36,952 nt of DNA. It comes from Daejeonella sp. (GTDB taxonomy: Bacteria; Bacteroidota; Bacteroidia; Sphingobacteriales; Sphingobacteriaceae). The stretch spans positions 1-36,952 of the forward strand of contig NZ_JAUXXZ010000034.1 in assembly GCF_030684675.1 (NCBI RefSeq). Reading direction: 5' to 3'. Shown in pieces: positions 1 to 8,961 of this stretch (its first letter is position 1; each line of letters opens with the position of its first letter). The position numbers and the translations under genes are program-made. The notes under the pieces are model-generated. The model had not been told where the DNA came from. It saw only the letters and a program-made list of their open reading frames with translations, and made no database searches.

Positions 1-73
1 GGGAACCTTTATTTACGATCTCCATCAATTCCTCAACTTCTCCTTTACTGAGTTTAATTGTATATCGTATCAT
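1..73 (-). CDS. IS630-like transposase, N-terminal fragment (runs off the window edge)
   Basis: Reading leftward from an ATG at 73-71, the first 24 codons give a peptide beginning MIRYTIKLSKGEVEELM and ending INKGS-like (VNKGS). This resembles, from memory, the N-terminus of helix-turn-helix IS630-type transposases of Bacteroidota, where a short KLSK-EVEEL segment precedes the DNA-binding helices. Only 24 residues are visible, so neither the DDE catalytic core nor the intactness of the gene can be judged. The region from 74 to 269 shows no other gene and probably contains the end of this element. I could not identify its terminal repeat. The family call is an inference from a short match; a stand-alone HTH protein is the alternative. 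Confidence 0.5.
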   Translation of the reverse strand, partial: MIRYTIKLSKGEVEELMEIVNKGS

Positions 74-269
74 AACTGATTGTTTTACGAATATACAATA
101 TATTTTTATTACGTCATAATATATTTAACTTAACACTAGATTGAAAATCAGGCATTGACCATGGGTATACCCCCTTATAATTGTAGATTAAAGATGATTG
201 GAACATTTATTGATAGTCTCTGATTTTAGTGGTCTAAAAATTGTAAGAGAAGTTATTATTTAGAAATTT

Positions 270-1376
270 ATGAAGGAACTACCACTTACTGTTAAACGAT
301 CAATTGAATTAATGGGCCTTTGCCTTTTAGGGGTAATAGTTGCCTATGGACAGCAAATTATCATGCCGGTTATTCTTGCTTTTTTTTTAAGCATAGTACT
401 TCTTCCGGTTTACAGGTTTCTGCGATCAAAAAAAGCCCCAGAATTTCTGGCTATCCTTTTACCCATTTTACTCGGTGCTGTATTAATTGCACTTGTTATC
501 TGGTTCTTTACCGGACAATTCAACAGCCTTCTGGCTGAATTTCCAATGATAAAGAAGAATATCTCCATGCATTTGGCTGAACTGAGCGGGTGGATTAACC
601 AAAAAACTAATTTTTCAACTCCTGAGCAACTAAAATTTATAAATGAGCAAAGTAATAAAGTTCTGTCAAACGCAGGAGCAATTCTAGGTGGTGCCGCAAA
701 CTCAATCACTTCTATATTAATTTACATTGGTCTCGTACCCATTTATATCTATTTGTTTTTATCCTATAAAGGTCTTCTGATACGCTTTGTATTTGTCTGG
801 TTTGAAAAATCTGAACACAAAAAAGTGGAAGAAGTAATGAAAGAAACCGAGGTGATAATTAAGGGCTACCTGATCGGACTTATGATCCAGATTAGTTATA
901 TCATTGTACTCTTAGGCGGATTGTTACTTCTTTTTGGCATAAAGCATGCGCTTTTAATAGGTGTGATCTTTGCAATATTAAACCTGATTCCCTATATAGG
1001 TGCATTGATCGGAAACATCATAGGGGTACTTCTTACATTAACTAATTCACAGGAAATATTACCGGTATTTATAGTATTAGGAGTTATTGCTGCAGTTCAG
1101 TTTCTTGATAATAACATTTTAATGCCCAGAATTGTAGGCTCAAAAGTCAGAATAAATGCTTTTGCCGCGATATTAGGTGTATTTATTTCAGGAAGTCTTG
1201 CAGGTTTTACCGGTATGTTCCTTGCCCTCCCGATGATTGCTATTTTGAAAGTGATTTTTGACCGTTCTGAAATGTTCAAGCCCTGGGGGATTCTTCTTGG
1301 AGATGAGGTAATCCTGAAAAAACCAATCAAATTTCCCAAGTTAATGGTACGTAAAAAGAAACTCGATAAGGCATAA
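270..1376 (+). CDS. AI-2E family transporter (PF01594-type membrane protein)
   Basis: A 368-residue polytopic inner-membrane protein. Hydrophobic segments lie near residues 15-75, 140-165, 195-235 and 235-330, in the usual layout of the AI-2E transporter/permease family. The C-terminal part includes the characteristic stretch around LNLIPYIGALIG, followed by DNNILMPRIVGSKV and a final hydrophobic pair ending ALPMIAILKVIFD. Family members are exporters or permeases of varied or unknown substrates; some are Na+/H+ antiporters, and the name does not prove autoinducer-2 transport. The ATG at 270 gives the standard family length. The gene stands alone, convergent with the TIGR02757 gene, with only 23 bases between the two stops. 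Confidence 0.88.
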   Translation: MKELPLTVKRSIELMGLCLLGVIVAYGQQIIMPVILAFFLSIVLLPVYRFLRSKKAPEFLAILLPILLGAVLIALVIWFFTGQFNSLLAEFPMIKKNISMHLAELSGWINQKTNFSTPEQLKFINEQSNKVLSNAGAILGGAANSITSILIYIGLVPIYIYLFLSYKGLLIRFVFVWFEKSEHKKVEEVMKETEVIIKGYLIGLMIQISYIIVLLGGLLLLFGIKHALLIGVIFAILNLIPYIGALIGNIIGVLLTLTNSQEILPVFIVLGVIAAVQFLDNNILMPRIVGSKVRINAFAAILGVFISGSLAGFTGMFLALPMIAILKVIFDRSEMFKPWGILLGDEVILKKPIKFPKLMVRKKKLDKA

Positions 1377-1399
1377 GTATAAAAAAATGAAAGGCCTAT

Positions 1400-2311
1400 T
1401 CAGATAATCCGGTTTTGAAAGTGTTCCTCAATACCTAAACCAAATAATGCAAAATCATACTTGACGGGATCAAGAGGATCAAATTGGCGAAGGTTTTCAG
1501 TTAGTTCAGTTGCGGTTTGCCAATCGACCTGCTTACGGCTGATTAGTTTTAACTTTCTGGCTACACGCTCAACATGCAGATCTGTCGGACAAATCAGATC
1601 TGAAGGTTTGATGCTGTTCCAAAGTCCGAAATCCACACCGCGGTCATCCTTGCGAACCATCCATCGCAAAAACATATTCAGTCTTTTACATGTGGATTTT
1701 TGCGAAGGTGAACTGATATGTTTTTTAGTACGTACAGGAAAATCGGGCAATGAGAAAAAATAGTTTCTGAATGAATTTAACGCAATTTCTATGACAGATT
1801 CCTCTTTTTTATTTTTCAATTCGCCGATGTAACATGGTGCAGAAGCAATCTCAGTATACTCCGTGGAATAATTTCCCTCTTCAAGAAATTCTTCACGGAA
1901 AATATTCGGTCTTAACGTATTAAAGGCTGTTTCCAATGTATCAGACCTTAAATAGTGCTGTCTAAAAAACTCAATAAAATATAAGGTGTCCGTATCGTTA
2001 AAGGTGCGGTGCTTAAAATTAGTGAAACGTTTCAGATCGGCTTCCTGATGATTTAAAATAAAATCATAGGGAGCACCATCCATCAGGTAAATGAGTTCTT
2101 TACACTTATTAATAATTGTTTTTCTCTGTCCCCAGGCCAGAATTGATGCCCAGAAACCCATAATTTCAATATCCTGTCTTTTAGTAAACAGATGTGGAAT
2201 ACAGATCGGGTCATTTTCTATAAAACCTGGCCGATTATACTGATCGAATTTAACATCAAGAAAATCTTTCAGTTCATGAAAAGTATGAAATGAAGCCGGG
2301 TAATCTGCCAT
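1400..2311 (-). CDS. TIGR02757 family protein (DUF2400-type)
   Basis: A 303-residue cytoplasmic protein recognisable as the TIGR02757/DUF2400 family, common in Bacteroidota and without a firmly established function. Supporting segments are ENDPICIPHLFTKRQDIE near residues 33-50, then GFWASILAWGQRKTIINK, and near the C-terminus LNMFLRWMVRKDDRGVDFG and DLICPTDLHVERVARKL. The LRWM and D-H-V-R-ARKL stretches recall helix-hairpin-helix DNA glycosylase-like folds, which is only a suggestion of nucleic-acid binding. It lies just downstream of, and on the same strand as, the cystathionine gamma-synthase gene with a 14-base gap, so the two are probably co-transcribed. Confidence 0.85.
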   Translation of the reverse strand: MADYPASFHTFHELKDFLDVKFDQYNRPGFIENDPICIPHLFTKRQDIEIMGFWASILAWGQRKTIINKCKELIYLMDGAPYDFILNHQEADLKRFTNFKHRTFNDTDTLYFIEFFRQHYLRSDTLETAFNTLRPNIFREEFLEEGNYSTEYTEIASAPCYIGELKNKKEESVIEIALNSFRNYFFSLPDFPVRTKKHISSPSQKSTCKRLNMFLRWMVRKDDRGVDFGLWNSIKPSDLICPTDLHVERVARKLKLISRKQVDWQTATELTENLRQFDPLDPVKYDFALFGLGIEEHFQNRII

Positions 2312-2325
2312 TTGTCTTGTTGCAA

Positions 2326-3465
2326 TCAGGAAAGTGCTTGTTTCAAATCATCAAGCAAATCCTCTACATCCTCCACTCCCACACTTAAACGCAAAAGATT
2401 GTCTGTAACACCAACTTTATCGCGCTCAGCTTTTGGAATAGAACCATGGGTCATTGAAACAGGGTGATTAATCAACGATTCAACCCCACCAAGTGATTCA
2501 GCTAATGAAAATACTTTAAATGAGGAAGCCACTCTGAAAGTCTCCTGCAAATCAGCGCCTTTCAATGTTATTGAAATCATGCCACCAAAATCATGCATTT
2601 GCTTTTTTGCGATAGCATGGTTTGGGTGATCGGTAAATCCTGGCCAGTATATTTTATCAACTTTGGGATGGGTTTTCAAATATGCTGCAATCTGCCGGCC
2701 ATTCTCACAATGCGCTTTCATTCGAAGGTGAAGGGTTTTCAGCCCTCTCAAAACAAGGAAACTGTCCATCGGACCAGGTGTTGCACCACAGGCATTATAA
2801 ATAAACCAAAGGCGCTTATATAGTTCATCATCATTCAGCATTAAAGCGCCCATAACAACATCCGAATGGCCACCAAGGTATTTTGTAACCGAATGCATGA
2901 CTATATCGGCTCCCAGATCAATCGGATTCTGAAGATAAGGAGAAGCAAAGGTATTGTCGACTGCCAGTAAAATATTATTTGCCTTTGCAATTTCAGAAAC
3001 AGCCTCAATATCAACAATTTGCATAGTTGGATTTGTAGGTGTTTCAATCCAGATCAGTTTGGTATTCTGGTTTACATATTGCTTCACATTCTGAGCATCA
3101 TTCATATTTATAAAATGAAATTTGATGCCATAATTGGAAAATATCTTTGTAAAAATGCGATAAGACCCTCCGTAAAGGTCATCCCCTGTAATCACTTCAT
3201 CACCCGGACTTAAAAGTTTCATGACAGCATCTGTAGCTCCCATCCCACTGGAAAAAGCCAGTCCGTGTTTTGCGTTCTCAAGTGCCGCAAGGCATGATTC
3301 CAATGCTTTACGGGTTGGGTTGGTTCCTCTGGAATATTCAAATCCCTTATTGTCACCAGGCGACTTCTGCCAATAAGTTGAAGTCTGGTAGATTGGGGTC
3401 ATTATTGCCCCTGTACTTGGATCTGGTTCCTGACCTGCATGTATTGCTTTGGTTCCGAATTTCAT
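2326..3465 (-). CDS. metB: Cystathionine gamma-synthase/lyase family PLP enzyme
   Basis: A 379-residue fold-type I PLP enzyme of the Cys/Met metabolism family. It carries the phosphate-cup motif YSRGTNPTR (residues 44-52), the SSGMGA helix start (72-77), ETPTNPTM (141-148), the cofactor aspartate in AVDNTFASPYLQNP (about 168-181), and the PLP lysine in HSVTKYLGGHSD (Lys195). The C-terminus has SLAESLGGVESLINHP. Enzymes of this family make cystathionine from an activated homoserine and cysteine, or cleave cystathionine; sequence inspection alone does not separate synthase from lyase, so the symbol is provisional. Length and start match the family. It precedes the TIGR02757 gene on the same strand. 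Confidence 0.88.
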   Translation of the reverse strand: MKFGTKAIHAGQEPDPSTGAIMTPIYQTSTYWQKSPGDNKGFEYSRGTNPTRKALESCLAALENAKHGLAFSSGMGATDAVMKLLSPGDEVITGDDLYGGSYRIFTKIFSNYGIKFHFINMNDAQNVKQYVNQNTKLIWIETPTNPTMQIVDIEAVSEIAKANNILLAVDNTFASPYLQNPIDLGADIVMHSVTKYLGGHSDVVMGALMLNDDELYKRLWFIYNACGATPGPMDSFLVLRGLKTLHLRMKAHCENGRQIAAYLKTHPKVDKIYWPGFTDHPNHAIAKKQMHDFGGMISITLKGADLQETFRVASSFKVFSLAESLGGVESLINHPVSMTHGSIPKAERDKVGVTDNLLRLSVGVEDVEDLLDDLKQALS

Positions 3466-3538
3466 AGATATTTTATTAAAGATTAAAGCGTATTACAAAA
3501 CTATGGATATAGTTCTGAATAAATTGAATTTAAGCAGG

Positions 3539-4252
3539 CTATTTGCTTTTATTTACTGGAACTAAAGTTGGATTGAGTTCTTGTTTAAACTTATAGCCCA
3601 TGTGTTTGCCCGTAGGATAACCTGAATTTGAGCCCATATATTGTCTTTCTTCAAGAGAGATTTGTCTGACTGATTCAAAAGGCGGAGTAAGCAAATCGAA
3701 ATCCATACAATATATAATTGCAAGTTCGAGAATCTTCCTTATCTGCTCCTTTTTGAGTTTCCCTTTCCAGAATGAGTTAAATAGAAAACCAAGCTGGCTC
3801 TGACCGTCCACAAAGAAATGTTCTTCCCTATTTATGAATATCCTGCCTATCAGATAACCAATATCTGAACTTCGGTTATACTTTAAAGAGTCAGCAAGAA
3901 AATTATGAATGTGAATAATCCCGCAGTACTTCCTGGAGGGATCTTCCTGCACGTACTTTAGTTTATTAATCTCATGTTCAGGAGGAAAACTGAAAACATT
4001 GCTGTGCATGGATAAAACCAGTACATCACCAGAAAACTTAAGTTGTGCTTCAAAATCTCCTCTGTCTGAATAACTGATCTCAACATTCTGGTCTATCTTG
4101 GAAAAGTCGCTCTGCATATCCAGGCATATCTCCTGAAGCACGACTTTAAACTGATTAAAAACAGAAGAGGTGGTCTTAAAAATTTGCTGCTTTACTGAAG
4201 CTTTATTCTCTAGTAGCCTTAAAACATGTTCATAGGATTCTACTTCTTCCAT
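3539..4252 (-). CDS. Conserved hypothetical protein downstream of proS
   Basis: The frame could begin at 4318, but that would overlap the proS coding end by 58 bases. The ATG at 4252 (protein starting MEEVESYEHV, 237 residues) starts 8 bases after the proS stop and is preferred. No signal peptide or membrane segment is evident. Visible features are an acidic N-terminal helix, a hydrophilic middle with alternating beta-like segments (EAQLKFSGDVLVLSMHSNVF), a stretch RKYCGIIHIHNFLADSLKYN, and a basic Lys-rich C-terminus. I do not recognise a named family. Its place directly behind proS suggests co-transcription rather than a shared function. Confidence 0.7.
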   Translation of the reverse strand: MEEVESYEHVLRLLENKASVKQQIFKTTSSVFNQFKVVLQEICLDMQSDFSKIDQNVEISYSDRGDFEAQLKFSGDVLVLSMHSNVFSFPPEHEINKLKYVQEDPSRKYCGIIHIHNFLADSLKYNRSSDIGYLIGRIFINREEHFFVDGQSQLGFLFNSFWKGKLKKEQIRKILELAIIYCMDFDLLTPPFESVRQISLEERQYMGSNSGYPTGKHMGYKFKQELNPTLVPVNKSK

Positions 4253-4260
4253 TTCTATTC

Positions 4261-5733
4261 TTAATATGCTCTGGCAAATAATACCCTTTGAGTTGACGGC
4301 TTTCCAGTCACCATACAAATTCCATCCTCAAGTTTATTATTCAAAGGTATACATCGTATGGTTGCTTTAGTTTCGTCTTTTATACGCTTTTCTGTTTCAG
4401 AAGTACCATCCCAATGGGCTGAAATAAATCCTGCTTTGGTATCCAATAGTTCTTTAAACGCCTCATATGAGTTGGCCTCACGGGTATTCTCCTCCCTAAA
4501 TTTAAGGGCTTTGTTGTATATACTTTGCTGAATGTCGATTAATAAATTTTCGATATGATCAACAATACCTTCCCTTGAAATAGTTTGTTTCTCCTTGGTA
4601 TCTCTTCTTGCGATTTCTATGGTTCCATTTTCAAGGTCACGACCTCCAATTGCCAAACGAACAGGAACACCTTTCATTTCATACTCTGCAAATTTAAATC
4701 CGGGACGTAATGTATCCCGGTTGTCGTACTTAACCGATATATTTTTTTGTTTGAGTTCTTTTGAAAGCGCTTGCGCAAGTTCAGATATTTTTTCAAGCTC
4801 TTCATCCGAACGATAGATCGGAACGATAACTACCTGTATGGGTGCTAGTTTTGGAGGTAAAACCAATCCGGAATCATCAGAATGTGCCATGATCAGAGCC
4901 CCGATAAGCCGGGTTGAAACTCCCCATGAGGTAGCCCATACATAATCGAGTTTTCCTTCTTTACTTGTAAACTTAACATCAAAAGCTTTGGCAAAATTTT
5001 GCCCCAAAAAGTGCGAAGTACCTGCTTGTAAAGCTTTTCCATCCTGCATCAGGGCTTCAATGCAATAGGTATCTAAAGCACCTGCAAAACGTTCATTTGC
5101 TGTTTTTTTACCTCTGATTACCGGGACTGCCATCCAGTTCTCTGCAAAATCTGCATAAACATCAAGCATTCGCTCTGTTTCTTCGATAGCCTCCAGAGAT
5201 GTGGCATGGGCGGTATGACCTTCCTGCCATAGAAATTCGGCAGTACGTAAAAATAGTCTTGTCCGCATTTCCCAACGAACCACATTAGCCCACTGATTTA
5301 CCAGAATAGGTAAATCTCTGTAGGATTGAATCCATCCTTTATAGGTATTCCAAATTATAGTCTCGGAAGTTGGTCTGACAATCAGCTCCTCTTCCAGCTT
5401 GGCATCCTCATCAACAATAATGTTTCCATTACCATCATTTTTCAGGCGGTAATGGGTAACTACAGCACATTCAGTGGCGAAACCTTCAACATGGGATGCT
5501 TCCTTCGAAAAAAATGACTTTGGGATGAATAATGGAAAATAGGCATTACTGTGTCCGGTTTCCTTAAACATTTTATCGAGAGCAGCCTGCATATTTTCCC
5601 AAATTGCATAGCCATAGGGTTTTATGACCATGCAACCCCGCACTGCAGAATGTTCGGCCATATCAGCCTTCCCCACTAACTCATTATACCACTGTGAATA
5701 ATCCTCTTCTCTACTGGTTAAACCCTTACTCAT
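4261..5733 (-). CDS. proS: Prolyl-tRNA synthetase, archaeal/eukaryote-like type
   Basis: A 490-residue class II aminoacyl-tRNA synthetase that charges tRNA-Pro. The length and the terminal tyrosine (sequence ends LFARAY) identify the short ProS type 3 form used by Bacteroidota, which lacks the inserted editing domain of the E. coli enzyme. Visible elements are [20 protein letters not shown] near residue 37, the TSETIIW motif near 123, class II motif 2 around [20 protein letters not shown] (about 157-176), and motif 3 in [17 protein letters not shown]. The anticodon-binding domain begins near residue 300. The C-terminal zinc-like domain retains only two cysteines (TIRC and GICM). The start ATG at 5733 gives the expected [20 protein letters not shown] beginning. 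Confidence 0.95.
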   Translation of the reverse strand: MSKGLTSREEDYSQWYNELVGKADMAEHSAVRGCMVIKPYGYAIWENMQAALDKMFKETGHSNAYFPLFIPKSFFSKEASHVEGFATECAVVTHYRLKNDGNGNIIVDEDAKLEEELIVRPTSETIIWNTYKGWIQSYRDLPILVNQWANVVRWEMRTRLFLRTAEFLWQEGHTAHATSLEAIEETERMLDVYADFAENWMAVPVIRGKKTANERFAGALDTYCIEALMQDGKALQAGTSHFLGQNFAKAFDVKFTSKEGKLDYVWATSWGVSTRLIGALIMAHSDDSGLVLPPKLAPIQVVIVPIYRSDEELEKISELAQALSKELKQKNISVKYDNRDTLRPGFKFAEYEMKGVPVRLAIGGRDLENGTIEIARRDTKEKQTISREGIVDHIENLLIDIQQSIYNKALKFREENTREANSYEAFKELLDTKAGFISAHWDGTSETEKRIKDETKATIRCIPLNNKLEDGICMVTGKPSTQRVLFARAY

Positions 5734-5886
5734 CTTATTTAGCTGTCAAAAAATTACGTATATTTATATAATTTAAACTTTAGGCAAAGTTATAAAACTA
5801 GACGATGTATTATAATATTTTGAAATGCAACCAATAGGGATATAATCTCGTCTATACATTAAGCGTTAATATTAAATACTACGGCC

Positions 5887-6831
5887 ATGATAAAGAAAAT
5901 TATTTATTTTTCAGCACTGCATGCTTTTATACTTATTGCAGTAGGTCTTTCTTCATGTATGAGCACCAAGACTGCTCAAACTACGATTCCTGAAGATGAC
6001 GTTTACTACTCCAATGCTAAAGCTAAGGAGATAGTTGTTGCTGAGCGGGTTATACGGGAAGAGAAGCCGGCCTCTGATTATGTTACAGAAGAAGAATTAT
6101 ATGGGGATACCTACAGCAATTACGGTTATACCGATTATACATCTCGTATTAACCGATTCAGAGGATATCACCCTTCTTTAAGTTATTATAACAGTATATA
6201 TGGTTATAATTACGATCCTTTTTTCAGTCCGTCCTACTTTCCATATAGCTATTATGGCTCTCCCGGTATAAATATTGGGATTGGAATTAATAGCGGATTT
6301 TACAGCTATAATCCATGGAGATATTATGGATACAACTATGGCTCTAATTTTTGGGGTCCATATTCCTATTATAATCCGTACAATTCTTTTGGTTTTGGAG
6401 GAGGTAATTTCTATGGGGGTAATTATAACCGCGGATACTACAGTGGCATTTACAGCAGTCCATCCTTTACTAGTCCTAACTACCGTGCCCGTCCAGGCCG
6501 TGCAGGAGACAATATCCCAATGGAAAGAGGTGCTGTTATTGGTGCACCCGGTTCAATTATCAGAGACAATAGTGGAAATATCATCCAATCACGTGGAAGA
6601 GCAGAACGTTATGGTGCTGATCCTACAAGCAGTACTCCTGCCCGGACACAGCCTACCACACGTCCTGACCGAGTAAACCAGAGTCCACCAGCAAGAACAA
6701 CCCAGCCGGAGAGAATTTATACTGCACCGCGACAGGATAATGGTTCAGGTTCAAGAAGTTCACAACCATCCAATAATAACGGAGGCGGAGGCGGCAGCAG
6801 CAATGGGCCGCGTCCTTCTAGAGGAAACTAA
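5887..6831 (+). CDS. Tyr/Gly/Asn-rich putative lipoprotein
   Basis: A 314-residue exported protein. The first 24 residues form a lysine-started hydrophobic signal ending in a lipobox-like LSSC, with Cys24 as the expected lipidated residue. Residues about 80-200 are extremely rich in Tyr, Gly, Asn, Ser and Phe (for example YNPYNSFGFGGGNFYGG). Residues 200-314 switch to an Arg/Pro/Ser/Gln-rich tail ending in a glycine run. The composition points to an intrinsically disordered, surface-exposed polypeptide; similar prolyl-rich tails occur in Bacteroidota lipoproteins of unknown role. It sits 12 bases before the outer-membrane protein gene and is likely co-transcribed with it. No function can be assigned. 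Confidence 0.75.
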   Translation: MIKKIIYFSALHAFILIAVGLSSCMSTKTAQTTIPEDDVYYSNAKAKEIVVAERVIREEKPASDYVTEEELYGDTYSNYGYTDYTSRINRFRGYHPSLSYYNSIYGYNYDPFFSPSYFPYSYYGSPGINIGIGINSGFYSYNPWRYYGYNYGSNFWGPYSYYNPYNSFGFGGGNFYGGNYNRGYYSGIYSSPSFTSPNYRARPGRAGDNIPMERGAVIGAPGSIIRDNSGNIIQSRGRAERYGADPTSSTPARTQPTTRPDRVNQSPPARTTQPERIYTAPRQDNGSGSRSSQPSNNNGGGGGSSNGPRPSRGN

Positions 6832-6843
6832 GAAAGATACTTT

Positions 6844-8331
6844 ATGAAATTAAGAGTTTTATTCTCTTTAGCAGTCATAGTGGCTGCTACAGGGGAGTTA
6901 CATGCCCAGTATTCGGAAGATGCATTACGATTTTCAAGATCCCAGTGGGGAAGCACTGCCAGATTTAAAGCAATAGGCGCACAAACAGGCGTCGGGGGAG
7001 ATTTAAGTTCTGTTGGCGGTAATCCTGCAGGAATAGGTTTTTTTACACGTTCTGAATTGAGTATTACCCCTCAATTTAACGGCTACAATAATAGTTCCAA
7101 CTACCTTGGCCAGCAAACCATTGCCAGAGGAGATAAACTTGGTTTGGCAAATGCCGCGGTTGTTTTTCATACCCGGGCAGCGAAGCCTAAAGGTGCGAAG
7201 CTCGATCAGGGATGGTTGAGTTTTAACTTCGGTTTGGCATACAATCAAACCCAGGGATTTGATAATACTCTGGGCTATTCAGGTAAAAACCCAAAGAATT
7301 CAATTGCTGATTATTTTGCTGAATCTGCAAGCAATATTTATGGAGCACCTAATACTCTGACTTCAGGCTCTTTGGAAAGAATGGCTTATGATAATTATCT
7401 GATCGGTTATGACAATCCTGGTGGATATTATTTTCCTGAAACAGAAGTTAATAATGTCCAGACAAAAAATGATCTGAGATACGGTCGTCAGTCTGAAGTG
7501 AATTTTAGTTTCGGAGCAAACTACAGCAACCAGTTTTATATTGGCGCGAGTATTGGAATTGCAAATATAAATTACAATACCAGTGATACATATAAAGAAA
7601 AAGGGTTTAATGTGACCGAAAACAATGATTATGAACTCTCCTACCGTCAATCACAGATAACTCAGGGATCTGGAATTAATGGAAAAATTGGGGCTATTTA
7701 CAGACCTATACCGAATATCCGTTTAGGTGCTACAATAGAAAGTCCTACCTGGTTTACCATTGACGATAGCTATTCTGAAGGACTGGACACAAAATATGGC
7801 AAAAACAGAGTAGATTCTCAATTTGTTAATGATGATGAGTTTTATGATTTTACCTATAAATTACGAACTCCGCTAAAAATCAGCACAGGTATCGCGTACT
7901 TTTTTGAGGATAAGGGATTTATCTCGGCAGACCTTGATTATGTAGATTATTCAACAATAAATTTTGCTCAAGCAAACTCCGGTGACATTCAGGTTATTTC
8001 TGATAATAATAAAGCGGTGCTGTCAAAATATACTGACGCAATAAACTTCCGGATAGGTGCTGAATACAAAATTGATAAACTGATGCTCAGAGCGGGATAT
8101 GGCTCGCAGGGAGATCCTTATGTTCCTACTGACAGTAAAAGTTTTAAGATTAGTACCTATAGCGGCGGACTAGGGTATCGAATCAATAATTATTATATTG
8201 ATTTAACTTACCAGAAAGTAAGCTCCAATTCAGAGAGGTGGCCATATGCTTTGAATAATATTCCCACTTCAATTGCTAACGTTAAAAATAGCAGGAATAA
8301 TGTATTCCTAACAATAGGGAGTCGATTCTAA
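6844..8331 (+). CDS. FadL/OmpP1-like outer-membrane protein
   Basis: A 495-residue beta-barrel protein with a Sec signal peptide (cleavage likely after LHAQ near residue 22). The N-terminal segment ALRFSRSQWGSTARFKAIGAQTGVGGDLSSVGGNPAGIGFF is the typical beginning of Bacteroidota OmpP1/FadL/TodX (PF03349-like) transporters, where a G-G-D-SSV--NPAGIG element is highly conserved. The remainder shows the alternating aromatic/polar strands of a long barrel and ends with a terminal strand NNVFLTIGSRF finishing in phenylalanine, as expected for BAM-recognised proteins. FadL homologues import hydrophobic compounds; the substrate here is unknown. It is preceded closely by the lipoprotein gene and ends at a strong hairpin terminator. 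Confidence 0.85.
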   Translation: MKLRVLFSLAVIVAATGELHAQYSEDALRFSRSQWGSTARFKAIGAQTGVGGDLSSVGGNPAGIGFFTRSELSITPQFNGYNNSSNYLGQQTIARGDKLGLANAAVVFHTRAAKPKGAKLDQGWLSFNFGLAYNQTQGFDNTLGYSGKNPKNSIADYFAESASNIYGAPNTLTSGSLERMAYDNYLIGYDNPGGYYFPETEVNNVQTKNDLRYGRQSEVNFSFGANYSNQFYIGASIGIANINYNTSDTYKEKGFNVTENNDYELSYRQSQITQGSGINGKIGAIYRPIPNIRLGATIESPTWFTIDDSYSEGLDTKYGKNRVDSQFVNDDEFYDFTYKLRTPLKISTGIAYFFEDKGFISADLDYVDYSTINFAQANSGDIQVISDNNKAVLSKYTDAINFRIGAEYKIDKLMLRAGYGSQGDPYVPTDSKSFKISTYSGGLGYRINNYYIDLTYQKVSSNSERWPYALNNIPTSIANVKNSRNNVFLTIGSRF

Positions 8332-8332
8332 C

Positions 8333-8362
8333 AAAAAAAACCGCCAGCAGGTGGTTTTTTTT
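8333..8362. terminator. Bidirectional rho-independent terminator between the OMP gene and dps
   Basis: An A-tract followed by CCGCC, loop AGCA, GGTGG and a T-tract gives a 13-bp stem (one G-T pair). The A and T runs make it work on both strands. It begins 2 bases after the OMP stop and ends 6 bases before the dps stop, so it serves both convergent genes. Confidence 0.9.
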
Positions 8363-8367
8363 GTTTA

Positions 8368-8847
8368 CTAATTTTTCCCAACAAATGAGCGGAGCATCCA
8401 GTTGTTCTTTTCTTTGAACTGCATGAATTTATTGATGAGATCACTAGTTCCTTCATCCCCCGCCTTTGAAGCTAAGGTCATTATCTCGCGCTCCATTTCA
8501 ATTAACTTGCCAAAATCGTCCATAATTGCCAACACCATATCAGTATCCTTCATCCCTATAGTATCGATCTCTTTCAGTTTGGAGATTTTTATATAATCTG
8601 TAAAAGTACTGAAGGGTGATTTACCAATTGTCAATATGCGCTCTGCAAGTTCGTCAATGGTTAATTGAGCGTTAGTATATAGCTCTTCAAACTTTACATG
8701 AAGCGTGAAGAAATGCGATCCCTTTACGTTCCAGTGACAGCCTCTTAACTTTTGGTAGTGAATATGATAATTTGCAAGTAAATCATTCAAATGATCTACA
8801 ATAGGCTTTAATTCTTTTTCTTCCAGACTTATTTCTTTTGCGTTCAT
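8368..8847 (-). CDS. dps: Dps-family DNA-protecting ferritin
   Basis: A 159-residue Dps/mini-ferritin that forms dodecamers, oxidises and stores iron using hydrogen peroxide, and protects DNA in stress. The inter-subunit ferroxidase ligands are all visible with the exact Dps spacing: His38 (in GCHWNVKG), His50, Asp65 and Glu69 (in TIDELAERIL). The N-terminus is short and lacks an obvious lysine-rich DNA-binding tail, so DNA binding may be weak. The gene is monocistronic, starts at ATG 8847, and is terminated by the shared hairpin at 8333-8362. Expression is probably oxidative-stress dependent, as in other Bacteroidota, although no regulator site was identified. Confidence 0.93.
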   Translation of the reverse strand: MNAKEISLEEKELKPIVDHLNDLLANYHIHYQKLRGCHWNVKGSHFFTLHVKFEELYTNAQLTIDELAERILTIGKSPFSTFTDYIKISKLKEIDTIGMKDTDMVLAIMDDFGKLIEMEREIMTLASKAGDEGTSDLINKFMQFKEKNNWMLRSFVGKN

Positions 8848-8961
8848 AAGATTTTGTTTTTATTGATGAATACCAAAAACTTTACAATTTTCATGCCCGA
8901 ATGTTTTATGTATTTTTGGATCTTCTAAACCCTAATCTTTAGAATCAACAATTTTTTCGCC

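Noticed and set aside
4253-4318. Longer N-terminus of the hypothetical gene overlapping proS.
   Set aside because: The extra 22 codons lie mostly inside proS; the ATG at 4252 follows the proS stop by 8 bases.
5776-5791. 6-bp hairpin upstream of proS as an anticodon mimic, like that of thrS.
   Set aside because: The loop is only 4 bases and contains no proline anticodon arrangement.
6275-6676. 133-residue open frame inside the Tyr/Gly-rich lipoprotein gene.
   Set aside because: Alternate frame of a biased repeat-rich gene; the main frame has a signal peptide and lipobox.
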